DNA of 64,000 nt, from the NCBI GenBank assembly GCA_029582165.1, contig CM055874.1, positions 4,724,114 through 4,788,113 of the forward strand. The letters run 5' to 3'. The notes below the pieces were generated by a model that saw nothing but the letters and a program-made list of their open reading frames with translations, ran no database searches and was not told the DNA's origin. The translations under genes were made by a program, and so were the position numbers. Within the stretch, counting starts at the first letter, position 1. Every line of letters starts with the position of its first letter. Of this stretch, positions 59,030-64,000 are shown one piece after another. Source of the stretch: Portulaca oleracea (lineage: Eukaryota; Streptophyta; Magnoliopsida; Caryophyllales; Portulacaceae).

Positions 59030-60549
59030 ATCCACCGAGTCTTCAACTCCTTAAGCTCTGCGGCGCCATGCGATATGGGGCTTTTGAAAAGGTGCGCCCG
59101 GCTCCAAATCGATGCAAATCTACCTCTCGATTGGAGGCAAACCGGAATCTCCTCCGAAATACATCGGGATACTCCCGCACTACCGGATATTCTCAATCGC
59201 AAGCTCCTCCGCCTTGGTGTCGATTACGTTGCATAGAAACCCTTCACAACCTTGGCCTAACAACTTTGGGCCTTGAGAGCAGAGATGATCCAGACACTAT
59301 GAAGGTACCTATCACTCCAATGTACTACCTTCTTCCGCTTGGTCCCATTAAGGTCACCTTTGCTTATAACAATCTATCTGGGCTCTATATTTTGCTAACT
59401 ACCCATCCCCAAAATAACGTCGAACTCCATTAGGTCAAACATATAGAGGTCACCTCAAACTCGTCCCGCTATCACTATATGGCATCCACCATATAACTCT
59501 CCACAACTAATGGTATCCCCTGTAGGTAGGGCTACCGATATAGGCTTACTATTCTCCGAGGGTTTCATCTTAGCCTTCTCTACTATAGCTCGTCCAACAA
59601 AAGAATGACTAGCACTAATCAAACAAAACATATATAGTGTAGAGGTGAGAGAGAAGGTACCCCACAACGTCCGCTTCATTCTCACCTCTTCTTTCCTCAT
59701 TACGTATACTCGCCCTCCTCCGCTTGCGTGGCGGTTCTTTATTGGACGAGGCGCGTTCTTGGCCTCCTCGGTTATTCCGATTTCCATCGATCCGCTTTGG
59801 TTTTCATTGTGGCCTTTGGTTCCCATTGTAGCCTCCCGATTTTGATATGTCGTCATGGGCTCTCCAATTCCCATTGTTCCCATTATTTCGCTGCTTCCAT
59901 TGTTCCTCCATTTCGCCCCGTCGGCCGAGGGCACCGACGCACTGATGTTGGAAACTCCCGCATTGAAACATCCTCCTCGCACGTTCCTTACTCTACAATC
60001 CCGTGGATAATGGCACAGTCGACCACAAACTTGCAGATTGGAGTATTCGACGGCTACGCCCGAAGACCGATTTCCCGCCGAGCTAGGCGGAACCTCTTCT
60101 CCGAAAATGTTGAGGTGGGTTAAAGCGGGTGGTTCTTTCCTCTTTTGCCCTTGTATGCCTAATCGCTGCTCCATGTCATGCATCACCCTCTCTGATGAGG
60201 CAACGTTCAAAGATATTCGTAAGACGTGAACTCCCGTGACGACATGCGATCATGGATATTACAATTCAGACCATCCTGCTCGGTCCATCCTTACCGCTCG
60301 GTGGCTACCAAGGCGATGCAAACGAGATAGTTCGATGAACTTTGCGAGTAGGCAAGCACGCTAGTTTCCTCACGCAGATTCATAAATTCTTTTTCTTTTG
60401 CCTTCCGAGGGAAATTGGGTAAAATCGATCCCTTAGCACAATCTTGAAGCGGTTCCAAATAAACCCGGTTCACTCCTTATTTCCTTCACACCGCCCACCA
60501 CAAATCGGCCTCTTCCTTCAGTGGTAAGCGAAAGTCCACCCTTAACTCC
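59030..60549 (-). pseudogene. Gypsy protease and gag C-end, heavily degraded
   Basis: Only pieces of frame remain: a zinc knuckle remnant (VCGRLCHYPRDC) and a protease remnant (ISASHSFVGRAIVEKAKMKP) within 60210-59455. Many small deletions compared with the well kept reverse transcriptase next to it. Confidence 0.7.
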
Positions 60550-60912
60550 TCAGACAAGGTGTGGTGTCGAAAATCTTCTCAATTTCTCTAACCCAATCTT
60601 CAAAGACTTTGGGGTCACTACCCACGTGTAAGTGGGCGAGTTGTTGAACCTTTGGAGAAGAGCGGAGGGGTCATCTTTCCTCCCTCCTCCTTGTCGATCC
60701 AACACTTTCCTCAGTAGGTCCTCGTGCTTGCCGAGCATCTCAATCATTAGCATGCTAGCAAGGTCGTTCCCCGGAGTTGCTGTATTCGACCCTGGTACTA
60801 AATGAGCCAGGCGTTGGCGCAGTTCAGTTGCAGTTTGAGGGCGCTGTTCGGTCACAGCTGGTGTACGTTCCCGAGTACCATGGTTAGGTTGAGTACCGTT
60901 CACGTCCGACAT
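60550..60912 (-). pseudogene. Gypsy gag N-terminal part
   Basis: 120 codons starting MSDVNGTQPNHGTRE, followed by a coiled region (MLMIEMLGKHEDLLRKVLDR) typical of gag in this lineage. It then shifts frame. Confidence 0.72.
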
Positions 60913-62041
60913 CCTGATTCAAAGGGTCGATTTAGTCCACTTAAAGGGTTTCCAAACCATAGTCTCAACAACATACTAAAGGTAGCTACTTGGTCCGGTC
61001 TTCTCATAGGGTGCTAAACAATACGAAAACGTAATTCTATTTCACCAAGTAATCTCTTATGTCAACAGTTTATTTCATGAATTCTCATCACATTTGGCAA
61101 GGCCACAAAACAATATTTCCATATACCAATGTAATCATGTATAATACTTCCAAAAGAACAACAAGTCAATATTCAGATTATTTCACAGTTTAACAAAATA
61201 TCAACATAACAACTATACATCAACACTCAACACATAGTAGCCATCCCACTCAGATGATCCTCCTGCATCGAGGGTTCTTCCTCCGAGACCGAGTCCACTC
61301 AGATCACTCGTCTCATCCCCGAGCCCTCCTCGGGTCTTCTCCGCTTCCGGTCCACCTCATCCTCCTCCTCGGGTGGAATATCATGCTCGGGCTCAACGGC
61401 GGTGCAGTGACCCTCGAGGTTACCTCGGGCTCGAACTCGGGCGCGCCCTCGGCGGAGTCCTCCTCCGATCTTCTTCGTGGTCATCCTCATGATCCTCACC
61501 GGTGCAGGGCCGGGTTCACTGGACCTCTCTACTCGGCAGATCCCAATCCGGCGATCTTAGAAAAGACCCCGGATTCGATGCTCGACTCCACCCGCACCTC
61601 GACACCAACAAAGACGGTGTGGTACCTCTCCTCCGAGCGGGTGGCAAGAATGACAAGATGCAAGATGGCCCCACCAGGATCATCTCGTAAGGTGAGCAGA
61701 AAGCGTTAGCACAGGCTTCCGTTGTCACGCAAGGAGTTCGGGACATCCTTGGTGTATCGTTCGATCTCATCGTAAAATTCAGCATGTGGGTTCCCAAATA
61801 CCCACCAGAGGAATGGGTGTGTAACGGTGAAAGCACGGGGTCTTGGTGACAGTGTGTGCGTTGTGCCATCCTACAAGGTTAGAACGCATTACACATAAAA
61901 ATACTGATGATATAATCAAACAACATATTCAAGGAAAGCATGGAACCATTTTCCCCCATCCTACGCTCATCACTCCGAACTTAGCTTCCTAGGGTCCATC
62001 TAAACCTAAAGGACTCTGAGGAGCTACTAGGTCGCAACCCA
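60913..62041 (-). other. Gypsy leader with an extra, broken reading frame
   Basis: Between primer site and gag, minus-strand frames 61869-61516 (start MAQRTHCHQDPVLSPLHTH) and 61499-61299 (end PPEEEDEVDRKRRRPEEGSG) look like two parts of one frameshifted protein of about 190 residues. I recognise no domain. 61250-61500 is rich in CTCGGG words. Confidence 0.45.
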
Positions 62042-62055
62042 GAGCTCTGATACCA
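62042..62055 (-). other. Primer-binding site of the Gypsy element
   Basis: TGGTATCAGAGCTC on the minus strand, matching the initiator methionine tRNA complement, three bases inside the 5' LTR. Confidence 0.88.
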
Positions 62056-62058
62056 TTC

Positions 62059-64000
62059 TGTAACGCCCCGGAAATTCAATTATAAAAAGTCAAGTCAAAC
62101 TAACGTTAACAGACAAAACTTAGCGGAAGACTTCAAATTTAGTTTGGGCGTCACTGCCGTATCCCCGAAGGAATACAAGGCGAGAAAGGAAAACACAACT
62201 GTCTGCTAACGGTAACTACTAACAACTCAAAACAAACTTTAAGAATTCATAACGAAACAATATAAAAGGTTCAAGGACTTCTAGACTCGTCGTCCTCACT
62301 TCTAACTCCCGTCCCCAGCATTTAGATCTTCACCTGAAATCAAAACATTTCAGAAAATGAGGGGGAAATCTCAATAATGTCTACCCCTAACGTTTAAAAC
62401 AGTTTAAGTTCATTTCAATTCATTTTGGGGAGAGGGATCAAATCAAACTTTTTACAAACCTTTAACCCTTAACTGTTTTCCTCAACCCATCCAAACCATA
62501 TTTTAATGTGCGGGCGGGATACCAAATCCCTTAAAGTAACATCGCCTACCAAAGGCATCAAGAACATCGCCTACCAAAGGCATAAACATCGCCTACCAAA
62601 GGCATCAAGAACATCGCCTACCAAAGGCATCAAGAACATCGCCTACCAAAGGCATAAACATCGCCTACCAAAGGCATCAAGAACATCGCCTACCAAAGGC
62701 ATCAAAATACTATCCTATATCAGGGAAGGAAGCCCTGATCTCCTGGTCCATAACCCTGCAGGTTGTTACACCTGCACAACAGGTTATCCCCCGAAACCCG
62801 CTTAACGTTTCCACTTGAATTATTTAACAATATTCAAACTCGACTCACAACTCTCAAGTCAAACCATCCCAAGTTATCAAAACCATTAACAAAACTTTGA
62901 ATGAAAGACCATCCAATTTCTCAACTCAAATAAACCAAGATTACAAACGAAACAAAAGATTATCAAAATAGATGGCCGTATTTCCACAAAAGTCCCTTTT
63001 CGGGATGCAATTCTCAAAATAGATTATAAAACATCAAAACACATTTAAAGAGCATCCCGGTGGGGATTAGAGCATAGACAATTACCTGATATACTTCACA
63101 GCACAGCAAAAGAAGAACACACTTGAGCTCACTAACGTCTCGCACTAACTCGGGCCTAGAATAAAAGTAATTATCTAATCAAAACGCTGCTCTAACGGTT
63201 AGTATTAACTATTAACTACCTAACCCATCCCCTAGGAACACTTAGGTTCCTATCATTTACGAAATTACACTTAACACCTCCAAGAAAACACATAACAAGA
63301 TCACACATTAATTTCACTCAACAATTCTTTATAAATAAAAGCAAACAGAGGACAGATTATAACATTCACATAAAACGGGTCACAACTCGACTTCCCGACA
63401 TCCTATGGGTCTGGTTCTGGACTTTTCGGAAACCTCAGGATGTCTACTAAAACTTCTATGTTGATGGTTAAGCCCAACTCAGTCCTGAAGGACCTCAAAA
63501 ACACCCGTCTTTCCCATTGGTCCAGATCTGACAGGTTCCGGTAAAACGGTTATAACTCGGGCTATACAATTCAAACGTTCGATCCGTAAAATTCCTATGG
63601 TTCCTAACATCTAAGGGAACCTCCAGTTCAAAGGGTTTGACCAAAAGGTAACTACACTAGCCGTGGCAACCCGATATTTAGACACTAACAAAACTGTCCC
63701 GTTAACGGTAATCAATTAATTTGTTATTTCGGTTCTAACTTTTACCAAACGGTCTCGAGGTTCTAATTTGGACAAGAAACAATAGTTAGGGTCTAAGATA
63801 GGAAGTCCAACTCAACTTAGGTCCAACAATCAACCTTCCCATCATAAGAACCAAATTACAACACATGAATCAACTTTAATAATTTAATCTAATCCTACAA
63901 TCATGCATAAAATATCATACACTAACATGGCATACCTCATGTACATAAATTCTAAACTAACCTTGTACTAATCATGCATGAAATATTAACGCTATCCTAA
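62059..64000 (-). repeat. 5' LTR of the Gypsy element, partial
   Basis: Matches 52565-54500 almost base for base, including the 7-copy tandem repeat, and continues beyond the window end. Confidence 0.93.

Larger units (their letters stand above)
52565..64000 (-). mobile_element. Gypsy (Tekay/Del-like chromovirus) retrotransposon, runs off the window
   Basis: Minus-strand element: 5' LTR from 62059 to beyond 64000, tRNA-Met primer site, a leader with an extra frame, gag, decayed protease region, reverse transcriptase/RNase H/integrase, a chromodomain-like tail, purine tract and a 3' LTR (56167-52565). Over the 1.9 kb available the LTRs are nearly identical, so the insertion is recent. The right target duplication is outside the window; the left flank is CTATC. 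Confidence 0.92.

Overview
The window is nuclear DNA of a eudicot plant: spliced genes with GT-AG introns, plant-specific families and many LTR retrotransposons and MITEs. The duplicated 150-residue protein resembles the jasmonate-induced protein homolog described from Atriplex, which points to Caryophyllales and probably the amaranth/chenopod group. The species cannot be told from the sequence alone.

Host genes, left to right: a PXC3-type LRR receptor-like kinase (423-3215, +, two exons); a jasmonate-induced-protein homolog (3813-4265, -); a second copy of it (9409-9861, -) inside a duplicated block that also carries a broken piece of the kinase gene; a SWEET sugar transporter (14981-16429, +, six exons); an EFR3-like plasma-membrane anchor protein (17240-23591, -, nineteen exons, 1025 aa); and four copies of a two-exon AN1/C2H2 zinc-finger stress-associated protein (SAP11 type, all -) at 26603-27549, 31359-32244, 36162-37311 and 49679-50524. 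Kinase, EFR3 and SAP recall the Arabidopsis neighbours At2g41820, At2g41830 and At2g41835, so the host backbone looks like an old syntenic block opened up by gene duplication and transposons.

The SAP genes sit in repeated units that also carry a hAT-type non-autonomous element. Each unit has gathered different nested insertions: a MULE-like element, a solo LTR, a PIF/Harbinger-like MITE, another MITE, and a complete 8.2-kb Copia element. Shared and empty insertion sites give a relative history of the array. All four SAP copies have open frames and the same intron position, but each has a different set of zinc fingers.

Mobile DNA fills most of the rest: four solo LTRs with readable target-site duplications, a TRIM element with two LTRs and a primer-binding site, a truncated Copia element with a solo LTR inside it, a recent but coding-defective Copia element (38636-46818), Stowaway-like and MULE-like MITEs, and a Tekay/Del-like Gypsy element with 3.6-kb LTRs from 52565 to beyond the window end. 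No RNA gene or CRISPR array was seen. The most notable content is the mosaic zinc-finger array and the nested, datable insertions around it rather than an unknown gene system.
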